Assembly (NCBI GenBank): GCA_934230965.1
Contig: CAKQFW010000085.1
Span: 1 to 8,482 of the forward strand
Direction: 5' to 3'
Origin: an uncultured Prevotella sp.
Lineage (GTDB): Bacteria > Bacteroidota > Bacteroidia > Bacteroidales > Bacteroidaceae
DNA: 8,482 nucleotides
Within the stretch, counting starts at the first letter, position 1; every line of letters begins with the position of its first letter. The notes under the pieces are model-generated. The model ran no database searches, was not told the DNA's origin, and saw only the letters and a list, made by a program, of their open reading frames with translations. Shown here in pieces: positions 1 through 6,639 of the stretch. The position numbers and the translations under genes were made by a program.

Positions 1-51
1 CTTGCGCCGATGGTACTGCAATGCAATGCGGGAGAGTAGGTAGCCGCCTTC
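1..51 (+). rRNA. rrf: 5S ribosomal RNA, 3' end (partial)
   Basis: The first ~50 bases match the 3' part of a Bacteroidetes 5S rRNA: the GCCGATGGTACTGC block, then GGGAGAGTAGG, then the closing strand of the terminal helix (GCCGCC). The 5' part lies left of the window, so this is the tail of an rRNA operon. A strong terminator follows about 12 bases later, as expected at the end of such an operon. The exact 3' end is uncertain by a few bases. Confidence 0.9.
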
Positions 52-62
52 TTTTAACAGAG

Positions 63-99
63 AGAGTTCTGAGACGATAGTCTTGGAACTCTTTTTTTT
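63..99 (+). terminator. Rho-independent terminator of the rRNA operon
   Basis: A 13-bp stem pairs 63-75 with 80-92, including two G-T wobbles, around a GATA tetraloop. Eight T residues follow at 92-99. It sits directly after the 5S gene and should stop rRNA transcription before the histidine kinase gene. Confidence 0.9.
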
Positions 100-166
100 A
101 TTTATACCTATGTATAAACACCCTATGTCTCACAATATCTTTTCGCCTTTTACGTTATTTAGTTGT

Positions 167-1336
167 ATGCAATGGACCGATCGTATTCGCCAAGTAAAGA
201 TAGTGCTGTTTATAGCAGCTATCGTGTTGGCTGTGCTCTCGCTGGTGGTTTCGCACTATCTTGTGCGCGACCTTTATGCCGAAGAGCGCAGCAAGATGGA
301 GATATGGAGTGAGGCCATGCGCACCCTTAATAATGCTGATGAAAATACCGACTTGAACCTTGTGCTCAAGGTTATCAACGATAATAACACCATTCCGGTT
401 ATTGTGGTTGATAAAATGGGTCAGGTTCAAACTTTTCGTAATGTGAAGATTAAGGGTTGCAACAGTTATGCCGATTCGTTGCACTATGCTTCACAGGTGG
501 CGCGTCAGCTTTTTGCTGCAAACCGCTATATTAAGATTGCCCTGGATGATAGTCACAATAGCGATAATATATATGTGTGCTTCGACGATTCGGTTATGCT
601 GAAACGTCTCACCTCATACCCCTATGTGCAATTGTGCGTGGTGTTTGTGTTTGTGGTGATTGCTATCTTCGCTTTGCTTACCTCAAAACGGGCTGAACAA
701 AATAAGGTGTGGGTAGGATTGTCAAAAGAAACGGCGCATCAGTTGGGCACGCCTATCTCAAGCCTTATGGCCTGGACGGAGATATTGAAGGAAACCTATC
801 CCGATGACGAACTTATACCCGAAATGGATAAGGATGTGAAGCGTCTGCAGCTTATTGCTGACCGTTTCTCGAAGATAGGTTCTCTGCCCGAGCCTGTACC
901 ATCGAGCCTTAATGAGGTGATGGAGCATGTAATCGACTATATGGATCGTCGTACATCGCGCAAGGTTCAGATGATTCGTCAGTTCCCCGACCACGACGTT
1001 ACGGTTTGCCTAAACGCTTCGCTGTTTGAGTGGGTGATAGAGAATCTCAGTAAGAATGCCGTTGATGCTATGGAGGGTGCTGGCACCATCACGCTAACCA
1101 TCGACGATACGCTGGCCGACCGCGTGATTGTAGAAGTGTCGGATACGGGCAAGGGCATCAAGAAGCGCGACTTACGCAACGTGTTCCGCCCTGGCTTCAC
1201 TACAAAAAAACGCGGATGGGGCCTCGGCCTTTCCCTCGCCAAGCGTATTGTAGAAGAATATCACCACGGCCGCATCTTCGTGAAAAGCTCAGAACTGGGC
1301 AAGGGCACAACCTTTCGCATTGAGTTGAAGAGATAA
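167..1336 (+). CDS. Membrane sensor histidine kinase, orphan, with AHQLGTP H-box
   Basis: A 389-residue inner-membrane histidine kinase if started at ATG 167. TM1 is about residues 11-29. A periplasmic region of about 120 residues follows, and TM2 is about 153-172. The phosphoacceptor region has His191 in 'SKETAHQLGTPISS', with Gln where most kinases have Glu or Asp. The ATPase domain shows an N-box (Asn293, Asn297), a G1 box (DTGKG, 326-330), an F-box-like FRPGFTTK and a G2 box (GWGLGLS, 350-356). This H-box is known to me from a Bacteroidetes histidine kinase family. The open frame reaches back to 83 (TTG), with further ATGs at 110 and 125, but those lie within or just after the rRNA terminator. 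I prefer 167 because it leaves room for a promoter and places TM1 right after a short basic N-terminus. No response regulator gene is adjacent, so the partner and signal are unknown. Confidence 0.9.
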   Translation: MQWTDRIRQVKIVLFIAAIVLAVLSLVVSHYLVRDLYAEERSKMEIWSEAMRTLNNADENTDLNLVLKVINDNNTIPVIVVDKMGQVQTFRNVKIKGCNSYADSLHYASQVARQLFAANRYIKIALDDSHNSDNIYVCFDDSVMLKRLTSYPYVQLCVVFVFVVIAIFALLTSKRAEQNKVWVGLSKETAHQLGTPISSLMAWTEILKETYPDDELIPEMDKDVKRLQLIADRFSKIGSLPEPVPSSLNEVMEHVIDYMDRRTSRKVQMIRQFPDHDVTVCLNASLFEWVIENLSKNAVDAMEGAGTITLTIDDTLADRVIVEVSDTGKGIKKRDLRNVFRPGFTTKKRGWGLGLSLAKRIVEEYHHGRIFVKSSELGKGTTFRIELKR

Positions 1337-1554
1337 CTATTTCTTCTCGCTCAGATAAAACATTCTATAAAAGAATAGGGAGGTAATATAAAGGCAAGAT
1401 AAAGATAATATAAAGGTAATATAAAGGTAAGAATAACACTCATATACAGTGATAATAGTCAGGCTTTTGCCTCTTTTATCTATGTTATAGGGTATAATTA
1501 TTAAATGCAAACGTTTTTTTCATCTTTTCCTATCACAATATGAAAAAGATTTTG
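1337..1554. other. Intergenic region between the kinase and the L32/fabH operon
   Basis: This AT-rich spacer has no convincing gene on either strand. It contains the 11-bp tandem repeat at 1380-1434 and, at 1461-1472, a short AGGC-TTTT-GCCT hairpin followed by CTTTTAT. That hairpin could be a weak terminator for the upstream kinase gene, but a 4-bp stem is poor evidence. The promoter for the next operon lies at its right end. Confidence 0.6.
1380..1434. repeat. 11-bp tandem repeat, five units (consensus AAGGTAATATA)
   Basis: Five consecutive 11-bp units can be read: GAGGTAATATA, AAGGCAAGATA, AAGATAATATA, AAGGTAATATA, AAGGTAAGAAT. The units differ at a few positions, mostly in the first and last. 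The array lies about 44 bp after the kinase stop codon and about 120 bp before the -7 box of the next operon. No function can be assigned from sequence alone. Confidence 0.85.
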
Positions 1555-1562
1555 TAACTTTG
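1555..1562 (+). promoter_or_regulatory. Bacteroidetes sigma-ABfr type -7 box (TAACTTTG)
   Basis: TAACTTTG matches the Bacteroidetes -7 consensus TAnnTTTG exactly and is followed by CATC, a usual context. The transcription start would be near 1569, giving a leader of about 50 bases to ATG 1620 or about 78 to ATG 1647. I see no clear TTTG -33 element at the usual distance. It should drive the yceD-like, rpmF and fabH operon. Confidence 0.75.
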
Positions 1563-1619
1563 CATCTCAAAAGGCTGTGTGCGCGTTGACAATCACTGAT
1601 TTGCGGTGGAAACGCTGCC

Positions 1620-2180
1620 ATGAGCCACAAGTATTTTAGCAGCCAAATGTGCAATTTAGAGTCATTGAAAATCGACCTAAAACGATTGAATGAAGGCGAT
1701 AATGCTTTGCAGTTCAATCTTGACAGCGCTTACTTTGAGGCCATCGAAGCCCCCGAAGTGAGGCGCGGTAACGTGTGTGTAGACCTAATGATACACCGCA
1801 CAGAGAATTTCTTTGACCTCGACTTCTCTATCAACGGTACCGTCATGGTGCCTTGCGACCTCTGTCTTGATGACATGGAGCAGCCCATAGAGACCGATAA
1901 CCATTTGGTGGTGAAATTTGGAGAAGAATACTCGGAAGATGACGACCTCATCACTGTAGAGGAAGCCGATGGTACCCTCGATGTGGCGTGGCTCATCTAT
2001 GAATTCATAGCACTCGACATCCCCATTAAGCACGTTCATGCACCTGGAAAATGCAACGCGGCGATGATTAAGGCTCTTGAAGAGCACTCAGCTACCCGAA
2101 GTAGTGGTGAGGATGACGCGGAGGAAATGGATCCCCGATGGAGTGAACTGAAAAAATTAAAAACAATAATTAAAGATTAA
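1620..2180 (+). CDS. DUF177/YceD-family protein
   Basis: A 186-residue cytosolic protein of the DUF177 (YceD) family, whose genes are widely found just upstream of rpmF. E. coli YceD is linked to 23S rRNA accumulation; the exact biochemical role is not settled. Family features visible are the paired cysteines CDLC (Cys79, Cys82), the segment 'DVAWLIYEFIALDIP' (121-135), His140 and Cys145 (GKC), and the C-terminal DPRWSELKKL (171-180). An acidic stretch (EDD, DAEE) precedes that end. The next gene starts 6 bases after the stop, so the two are surely co-transcribed. The start is ambiguous: the frame opens at ATG 1620, but ATG 1647 ('MCNLESLKIDLK') fits the usual N-terminus of the family better and may be the real one. 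Confidence 0.93.
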   Translation: MSHKYFSSQMCNLESLKIDLKRLNEGDNALQFNLDSAYFEAIEAPEVRRGNVCVDLMIHRTENFFDLDFSINGTVMVPCDLCLDDMEQPIETDNHLVVKFGEEYSEDDDLITVEEADGTLDVAWLIYEFIALDIPIKHVHAPGKCNAAMIKALEEHSATRSSGEDDAEEMDPRWSELKKLKTIIKD

Positions 2181-2186
2181 ACAAAA

Positions 2187-2372
2187 ATGGCACATCCTAA
2201 AAGAAGACAGTCAAAGACTCGTACACTTAAGAGAAGAACTCATGATAAGGCAGTAGCTCCTACACTGGCAGTTTGCCCCAACTGCGGCGCTTACTATGTA
2301 TATCACACAGTATGCCCCACTTGTGGTTACTATCGTGGAAAGGTAGCTGTTGTTAAGGAACTTGCTGAATAA
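2187..2372 (+). CDS. rpmF: 50S ribosomal protein L32
   Basis: A 61-residue ribosomal protein L32 of the large subunit. The N-terminus MAHPKRRQSKTRT is the typical basic L32 start and fixes the start codon. The C-terminal half is a zinc ribbon with Cys30-x2-Cys33 and Cys43-x2-Cys46 all present, so this is the zinc-binding (C+) form. It sits 6 bases after the DUF177 gene and 7 bases before fabH. This is the conserved arrangement linking ribosome and fatty-acid synthesis genes in many bacteria, and it implies a single transcript. Confidence 0.98.
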   Translation: MAHPKRRQSKTRTLKRRTHDKAVAPTLAVCPNCGAYYVYHTVCPTCGYYRGKVAVVKELAE

Positions 2373-2379
2373 TAAATAA

Positions 2380-3402
2380 ATGGGAAAAATCAATGCAGTA
2401 ATCACCGGCGTTGGCGGATACGTGCCCGAGTATGTCCTCAATAATGAGGAGCTCTCGCGCATGGTTGACACCAGTGACGAGTGGATTATGACTCGCGTTG
2501 GCATCAAAGAGCGTCGCATCCTCACTGAGGAGGGTCTTGGAACAAGCTACATGGCACGTAAAGCTGCCAAGCAGCTTATCCAGAAGACAGGCGTTGATCC
2601 TGACACGATTGATGCGCTGATTGTTACCACCACCACTCCCGACTATAAATTTCCGTCGACAGCATCAATCGTGCTGGGCAAGCTGGGGCTGAAAAATGCC
2701 TTCGCCTTCGACTTTGAGGCTGCTTGCTGCGGATTTCTCTATAGCCTCGACGTTGCTGCGTCGATGATACAGAGCGGCCGATACAAGAAAATTATTGTTA
2801 TCGGTGCCGATAAAATGTCGTCGCTCGTCGATTACCAAGACCGCGCTACCTGCGTGCTCTTTGGCGACGGCGCTGGCGCTGTGCTCGTTGAAGCTACCGA
2901 GGAAGAGGGTGTGGGCGTGCAGAACTCGTATCTGCGCACTGACGGTAAAGGCTTGCCGTTCCTTCATATGAAGGCCGGCGGATCGGTTTGTCCCGCATCG
3001 CCCTTCACCGTGAGCCACCGTTTGCACTACCTCTATCAAGAGGGACGCACCGTGTTCCGCTATGCCGTTACCGATATGAGCAACGACGTGGCCGAGATTA
3101 TGAAGCGTAATGACCTCACTGCTGATACAGTGAACTGGGTGGTGCCTCATGAGGCTAACCTCCGCATTATCGAGGCTGTTACCAAACGTGTGGGCATACC
3201 CATGGAAAAGGTGATGGTGAATATTCAGCATTATGGCAACACCAGTGCCGCTACTATTCCGCTTGCTCTCTGGGATTATGAGAAAGAGCTGAAGAAGGGC
3301 GACAACATCGTGTTCACCGCCTTTGGAGCCGGTTTCGTGCACGGCGCCTCATTCTATAAATGGGGTTACGATGGCGCGGCTGCAGCTGCATTGGCCAAGT
3401 AA
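2380..3402 (+). CDS. fabH: Beta-ketoacyl-[acyl-carrier-protein] synthase III
   Basis: A 340-residue KAS III enzyme that condenses an acyl-CoA, usually acetyl-CoA, with malonyl-ACP to start type II fatty-acid synthesis in the cytosol. The catalytic triad is visible: Cys116 in '[10 protein letters not shown]', His257 in '[10 protein letters not shown]' and Asn287 in 'HYGNTSAA'. The thiolase-fold glycine motifs 'FGDGAGAVL' (161-169) and 'FGAGFVHGA' (315-323) are present. The active-site Cys is followed by a second Cys where E. coli FabH has Ala. A short Ala-rich tail (about residues 332-340) follows the usual end of the fold. It is the last gene of the operon; a strong terminator follows within 30 bases. 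plsX, found between rpmF and fabH in E. coli, is absent here. Confidence 0.97.
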   Translation: MGKINAVITGVGGYVPEYVLNNEELSRMVDTSDEWIMTRVGIKERRILTEEGLGTSYMARKAAKQLIQKTGVDPDTIDALIVTTTTPDYKFPSTASIVLGKLGLKNAFAFDFEAACCGFLYSLDVAASMIQSGRYKKIIVIGADKMSSLVDYQDRATCVLFGDGAGAVLVEATEEEGVGVQNSYLRTDGKGLPFLHMKAGGSVCPASPFTVSHRLHYLYQEGRTVFRYAVTDMSNDVAEIMKRNDLTADTVNWVVPHEANLRIIEAVTKRVGIPMEKVMVNIQHYGNTSAATIPLALWDYEKELKKGDNIVFTAFGAGFVHGASFYKWGYDGAAAAALAK

Positions 3403-3429
3403 AAGCATAAACATCTTCTTAAATAATAA

Positions 3430-3476
3430 GCGCGTTCTTTCTGTCCTGAAAAGGAGAAAGAATGTGCTTTTTTTTT
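3430..3476 (+). terminator. Rho-independent terminator after fabH
   Basis: The outer stem pairs 3430-3441 with 3456-3467, including two G-T wobbles. A 2-base bulge (3442-3443) separates it from an inner stem, 3444-3447 with 3452-3455, which closes on a GAAA tetraloop. Nine T residues follow at 3468-3476. It marks the end of the DUF177-rpmF-fabH operon. Confidence 0.93.
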
Positions 3477-3483
3477 CTCTCAA

Positions 3484-3504
3484 CCAGCACCGTTTGGCTG
3501 CTGG
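3484..3504 (+). promoter_or_regulatory. Hairpin in the leader region of the cytidylate kinase-like gene
   Basis: CCAGCA (3484-3489) pairs with TGCTGG (3499-3504). An inner CC/GG pair closes a GTTT loop, with one bulged C. It lies between the fabH terminator and the next start codon, with no T-tract after it. Whether it lies in a transcribed leader is unknown because I see no clear promoter here. Function unassigned. Confidence 0.4.
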
Positions 3505-3549
3505 CTGTATCTTATAAACCGTCTGTTCAAGACCTAAAGAATTGTGACA

Positions 3550-4182
3550 ATGAATAAACCTGAAAACATCATTATCTGTGTGGGACGCCAGCTGGGCAGT
3601 GGCGGACATATCATTGCAAAACAGCTTGCTAAAACCTTTGATTGCAAGCTATACGACCGCGAAGTGCTTGCGTTGGCAGCGCAACAGAGTGGCTTTAGTG
3701 CGAAGGTGTTTGAACAGAACGACGAGAAGAAGGGTTTCTTCGAGTCGATGTTTCATATGCATGTACCCTTTGTTACCGATGGCTCGTTCTATGATAATGG
3801 TCTGTCGCAAGAAAACTTGTTTCGCTTGCAGAGCGATGCTATACGCAAGGCGGCAGAGCAAGAGTCGGGCGTGTTTGTAGGCCGTTGCGCCGAGTATGTG
3901 TTGCGCGATATGCCCAATATGGTTAGCGTGTTTGTTACTGCAGACATTGATGAGCGTATAGCCCGTGTGAGCGAGCGCCACAACTGTAGCGCTGACGAGG
4001 CTCGCAAAATTATTGAGCAGCAAGAGTCGCGTCGTGCCTCTTATTATAATTATTACACGGGCAAAGAGTGGGGGCATAGCGCCTCGTACGACCTCTGTGT
4101 CAATTCATCGCGCTTAGGCATTGACGGCACTCAAAATCTTATTGCTGACTTTGTGCGTCAAGTGCTTAGTGAGAAAAAATAA
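3550..4182 (+). CDS. Cytidylate kinase-like family protein (Cytidylate_kin2)
   Basis: A 210-residue P-loop protein of the cytidylate kinase-like family common in Bacteroidetes and Clostridia. Visible features from ATG 3550 are the N-terminal beta strand and nucleotide-binding loop 'GRQLGSGGHIIAK' (12-24), 'YDREVL' (35-40), 'GRCAEYVL' (111-118), a lid-like basic segment with Arg161-Arg162 near 'ESRRASYYNYYTGKEWG', and 'YDLCVNSSRLGID' (180-192). By family it should be a nucleoside monophosphate kinase-like enzyme, but the substrate is not proven for this branch; it differs from canonical Cmk. The frame also opens two codons earlier at GTG 3544, but ATG 3550 is the more likely start. It is isolated: the fabH terminator lies upstream and a repeat-filled convergent junction downstream. 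Confidence 0.9.
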   Translation: MNKPENIIICVGRQLGSGGHIIAKQLAKTFDCKLYDREVLALAAQQSGFSAKVFEQNDEKKGFFESMFHMHVPFVTDGSFYDNGLSQENLFRLQSDAIRKAAEQESGVFVGRCAEYVLRDMPNMVSVFVTADIDERIARVSERHNCSADEARKIIEQQESRRASYYNYYTGKEWGHSASYDLCVNSSRLGIDGTQNLIADFVRQVLSEKK

Positions 4183-4199
4183 TATGTGCGAACAAATAA

Positions 4200-4311
4200 G
4201 TATGAATTGATTAACACGAATTAATCGACACGAATTGATCGACACGAATTAATCGACACGAATTAATCGACACGAATTGATTAATATGCATTAATCTATG
4301 CGCATTAATTT
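4200..4311. repeat. 14-bp tandem repeat, eight units (core ACACGAATTAATCG)
   Basis: Eight head-to-tail 14-bp units fill the space between two convergent genes. Units 2-6 (4214-4283) are nearly identical, varying only as ACACGAATTRAT followed by CG or TA. Unit 1 (4200-4213) and units 7-8 (4284-4311) are diverged copies. The last unit runs into the stop and penultimate codons of the histidine kinase gene on the minus strand. A small AT-rich hairpin can form at 4279-4296 (GATTAAT, ATGC, ATTAATC). No conventional terminator with a GC-rich stem is seen for either flanking gene. Confidence 0.95.
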
Positions 4312-5729
4312 TTAGCAATGGTAAAGGTGAAGAGCAAGCCACCCTGGGGCTGGTTCTGCACGCTGATGGTGCCTTTATGCAGCAACACGGCGTTCTTCAC
4401 AATGGCCAGCCCCAGGCCTGTGCCTCCCATCTTTCGGCTGCGTCCTTTGTCTACGCGATAGAAGCGCTCGAAGAGGCGAGGCAGATGCTGGGCGGGCACA
4501 CCGTTACCATTGTCGGCAAAGTGGAAGGTGTAGTGCGAACCGTCGTCGGTGGCGCTTAGCGTGATGGTGCGCCCTTGTCCGGCATAGGCGATGGCATTGT
4601 CGGTGAGGTTGCGGAAGACGCTGTATAGCAGACTTTGGTTACCGCGTACCACGATGCCGTCGGGCAGATGGTTGATAAACGACATCTGCTTTTCTTGCAA
4701 TTGCAAGGATGTTTCGCGCACAATGTTTTGTACCAATTGCGAGATGTTAACAGAATCGAATTGTGTGAGCTCAGGGGCATCGTCGAGACGGTTTAGCGTA
4801 GATATGTCGTGCAACAGCGAGGTAAGACGTTGTGCTTGGGCGTAACTACGCTCAAGAAACTGCTGTTGGGTGGCAGCATTGATGTTGGGGTTGCTGAGTA
4901 TGGTTTCGAGGTAACCCTGTATGCTGGCCACGGGTGTCTTTAGCTCGTGTGCAATGTTTTGCGTCAGTTGGCGCTTTAAGATGTCTTGTTCGCGGCGTGT
5001 AGATTGCAACCGCTTATATATCTTTACAATTTTTTCGGCTATCTCGCCTAGTTCGTCAGAGGGGAACTCGGCCAGATCTTCAGTGTCGAGGCTTTCGCCA
5101 TGATCAGCCTTGGCAGCAAAGGCTCGCAACTTGTTAATGTTATCGCCCAGTCGGCTGATAAGGGGATAGAGCACCACAACCAGTAAAAACATGATAGAGA
5201 GGGCAAACCACAGATAGTGCTGGTCGGCTTTGAGCGACTCTACCAAGTTGTTATCGTAAGGCAAAGCGCTACGAATAATAAGACCGTTGTCGTGAGAAAA
5301 GCGTGTGGCCGAATAGAAGAAATAGGTGCCCAGAGTGGCACTGTTACGTTCAACAGTTGAGCCCCATCCTTTGCGCACAGCGGCTTGTACCTCGGGGCGT
5401 GACAGGTGGTTGGGCAGCTGGGCGTAGTCTTTCTTACGGTTGTCGTAGAGCACGTGTCCGTTACGGTCGATAATGGTTACGCGCAGCTCGTTCAGGGCAT
5501 GCGTGGCAACGTAGCGGTCTATGGCCTGTTCGTTGGGATGCTGTGTCACTTGCATCCAGTCGTGTAGGCGCAAGTTATAGTCTTGCAACCGTAGGTTCAA
5601 GTTGTCAATCTTATATTGTTTTTCGCGATTTTGCTGAAACAGGATAAAGGCAGCAGCAAAAAGCACGAAGGCCGACAGCACACTAAGATAGATGCGACGG
5701 CCAATGCCAAGTGAGGAGAATAAATTCAT
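4305..5729 (-). CDS. PhoR-like membrane sensor histidine kinase
   Basis: A 474-residue inner-membrane histidine kinase that should phosphorylate the response regulator encoded 14 bases upstream. TM1 is about residues 13-32. The periplasmic sensor (33-171) includes 'RVTIIDRNGHVLYDN' and 'NHLSRPEVQAAVRKG', patterns typical of PhoR/WalK-type extracytoplasmic PAS/Cache folds. TM2 is about 172-191, followed by a HAMP-like linker (about 192-245). The HisKA region has phosphoacceptor His261 in 'IAHELKTPVAS'. The ATPase domain has Asn374/Asn378 (N-box), DNGNG (406-410), 'LFERFYRVD' and 'GGTGLGLAI' (435-443). All key residues are present, so it looks active. Phosphate sensing is possible from the resemblance to PhoR, but no Pho genes lie in the window. 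The stop codon falls inside a 14-bp repeat unit. Confidence 0.95.
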   Translation of the reverse strand: MNLFSSLGIGRRIYLSVLSAFVLFAAAFILFQQNREKQYKIDNLNLRLQDYNLRLHDWMQVTQHPNEQAIDRYVATHALNELRVTIIDRNGHVLYDNRKKDYAQLPNHLSRPEVQAAVRKGWGSTVERNSATLGTYFFYSATRFSHDNGLIIRSALPYDNNLVESLKADQHYLWFALSIMFLLVVVLYPLISRLGDNINKLRAFAAKADHGESLDTEDLAEFPSDELGEIAEKIVKIYKRLQSTRREQDILKRQLTQNIAHELKTPVASIQGYLETILSNPNINAATQQQFLERSYAQAQRLTSLLHDISTLNRLDDAPELTQFDSVNISQLVQNIVRETSLQLQEKQMSFINHLPDGIVVRGNQSLLYSVFRNLTDNAIAYAGQGRTITLSATDDGSHYTFHFADNGNGVPAQHLPRLFERFYRVDKGRSRKMGGTGLGLAIVKNAVLLHKGTISVQNQPQGGLLFTFTIAKN

Positions 5730-5743
5730 GTTCTTAATAACGA

Positions 5744-6433
5744 CTATGCATCAAAATAATAGCCAAAGCCTAAGCGGGTGACGATGCACTTTGAGAAGCG
5801 ACCAATCTTTTTACGTAGACGTGTGATGTTGACGTCAACGGTGCGGTCGAGCACCATCACATCGCGCGGCCAAACACGGTCGATGAGTTCTTGGCGTGAG
5901 AACACACGGCCACGCTCGCCAATGAGCAGGTGCAGCAGTTCAAACTCGGTCTTGGTGAAGGGCACGTCTTCGCCATCAATGCTTACCGTCTTCTTGTCGA
6001 GGTTCAGTTCTATGCCCTGATAGCTCAGCACGTGGGGTTCGGCGGCAGCGCTGTCGGTAGTGGTGCGACGCAATACGGCCCGCACGCGCACCATCACCTC
6101 ACGTATAGAGAAGGGCTTTGAGATATAGTCGTCGGCGCCCAGGTTGAAGCCTGTTACGGTGTCGTTCTCAGTGTCGCGTGCTGTAAGGAAGATGATGGGC
6201 ACGTGAGCGGTCTCGGGGTCTTCTTTCAGTTTGCGTGCCATGGCAAATCCCGACATTCCGCCCATCATTACATCGAGCAGCAAGAGGTTATACGAGGCGA
6301 TATTGAGGGTGAGAGCCTCTTCGGCCGAGGCAGCCGTGGTAACGTTGTAACCTTCGGTTTCGAGGTTAAACTTTAAAATCTCGGTAAGGTCGGTTTCATC
6401 GTCTACCACCAAAATGTTGTATTGTATGTCCAT
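5744..6433 (-). CDS. OmpR/PhoB-family response regulator
   Basis: A 229-residue two-component response regulator. The receiver domain (about 5-122) has the acidic pocket Asp11/Asp12, phosphoacceptor Asp54 in 'LLLLDVMMGGMSG', Thr84 and Lys106 ('ISKPFS'). The winged-helix DNA-binding domain (about 135-228) shows 'FTKTEFELLHLL', 'RQELIDRVW', 'RTVDVNITRLRKKIG' and 'IVTRLGFGYYF', which are typical of the OmpR/PhoB class. The histidine kinase follows 14 bases downstream on the same strand and is the expected phosphodonor. Upstream are a TAACTTTG -7 box and three 11-bp-spaced half-sites that fit binding by this class of regulator, so autoregulation is likely. A purine-rich AAAGGA lies about 10 bases before ATG 6433. 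Confidence 0.96.
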   Translation of the reverse strand: MDIQYNILVVDDETDLTEILKFNLETEGYNVTTAASAEEALTLNIASYNLLLLDVMMGGMSGFAMARKLKEDPETAHVPIIFLTARDTENDTVTGFNLGADDYISKPFSIREVMVRVRAVLRRTTTDSAAAEPHVLSYQGIELNLDKKTVSIDGEDVPFTKTEFELLHLLIGERGRVFSRQELIDRVWPRDVMVLDRTVDVNITRLRKKIGRFSKCIVTRLGFGYYFDA

Positions 6434-6485
6434 AACAGTTTTTCCTTTCTTTACTTAATAATCATTTATTTCTCAATACCGATGG

Positions 6486-6493
6486 CAAAGTTA
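6486..6493 (-). promoter_or_regulatory. Bacteroidetes -7 box (TAACTTTG) of the two-component operon
   Basis: On the minus strand TAACTTTG matches the TAnnTTTG consensus exactly. It lies 52 bases upstream of the response regulator ATG. The predicted transcription start is near 6479. No good -33 element is spaced correctly, and the position normally occupied by it is next to the 11-bp repeats, as expected for an activated promoter. Confidence 0.75.
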
Positions 6494-6508
6494 CACGACC
6501 TATTATTC

Positions 6509-6541
6509 ACACCTTTTACAATGAGGTTACAATTTGGTTAC
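6509..6541 (-). promoter_or_regulatory. Putative OmpR/PhoB-type operator: three 11-bp direct repeats
   Basis: Reading the minus strand from 6541 there are three consecutive 11-mers: GTAACCAAATT, GTAACCTCATT and GTAAAAGGTGT. The GTAA(C/A)(C/A) start recurs exactly every 11 bases, one helical turn, which is the half-site spacing used by PhoB/OmpR-class dimers. The block ends 15 bases before the -7 box, covering roughly -30 to -62 relative to the predicted start. The most likely binder is the response regulator encoded just downstream, but this is inference. Confidence 0.65.
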
Positions 6542-6560
6542 GAGTAGCCGAGTTTTCTAT

Positions 6561-6634
6561 AAAAAACAAGTTATTGCCTAAGCAAGTCTTCATCTATGCA
6601 CAAATATGCAAAAACCTACTTAAGCAATAACTTG
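6561..6634 (-). terminator. Rho-independent terminator after the FHA-domain gene
   Basis: Arms 6567-6582 and 6619-6634 form a 16-bp stem with one C-A mismatch. The loop is long (36 bases, with a small TGCA/TGCA pairing inside). On the minus strand the stem is followed by six T residues (A-tract 6561-6566 on the plus strand). It begins 5 bases after the FHA gene stop codon. There is no T-tract on the plus-strand side, so it acts leftward and separates the FHA gene from the two-component operon. Confidence 0.8.
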
Positions 6635-6639
6635 AATAA

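Noticed and set aside
83..166. The histidine kinase frame extended upstream to TTG 83, or started at ATG 110 or 125
   Set aside because: These starts lie in or within a few tens of bases of the rRNA terminator, leaving little or no space for a promoter. The extra residues are not typical of the family. ATG 125 cannot be excluded.
2665..3342. A 225-residue open frame on the minus strand
   Set aside because: It lies wholly opposite fabH, which has all catalytic residues. The antisense frame shows no recognisable domain and is a codon-bias shadow.
3508..3515. Possible -7 box (TATCTTAT) for the cytidylate kinase-like gene
   Set aside because: It misses two conserved positions of TAnnTTTG and has no properly spaced -33 element.
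3649..4077. A 142-residue open frame on the minus strand opposite the cytidylate kinase-like gene
   Set aside because: It is antisense to a clear P-loop protein gene, lacks any recognised motif and has no promoter or neighbours on that strand.
4200..4311. CRISPR array
   Set aside because: The 14-bp units are directly adjacent with no unique spacers, and no cas genes are present.
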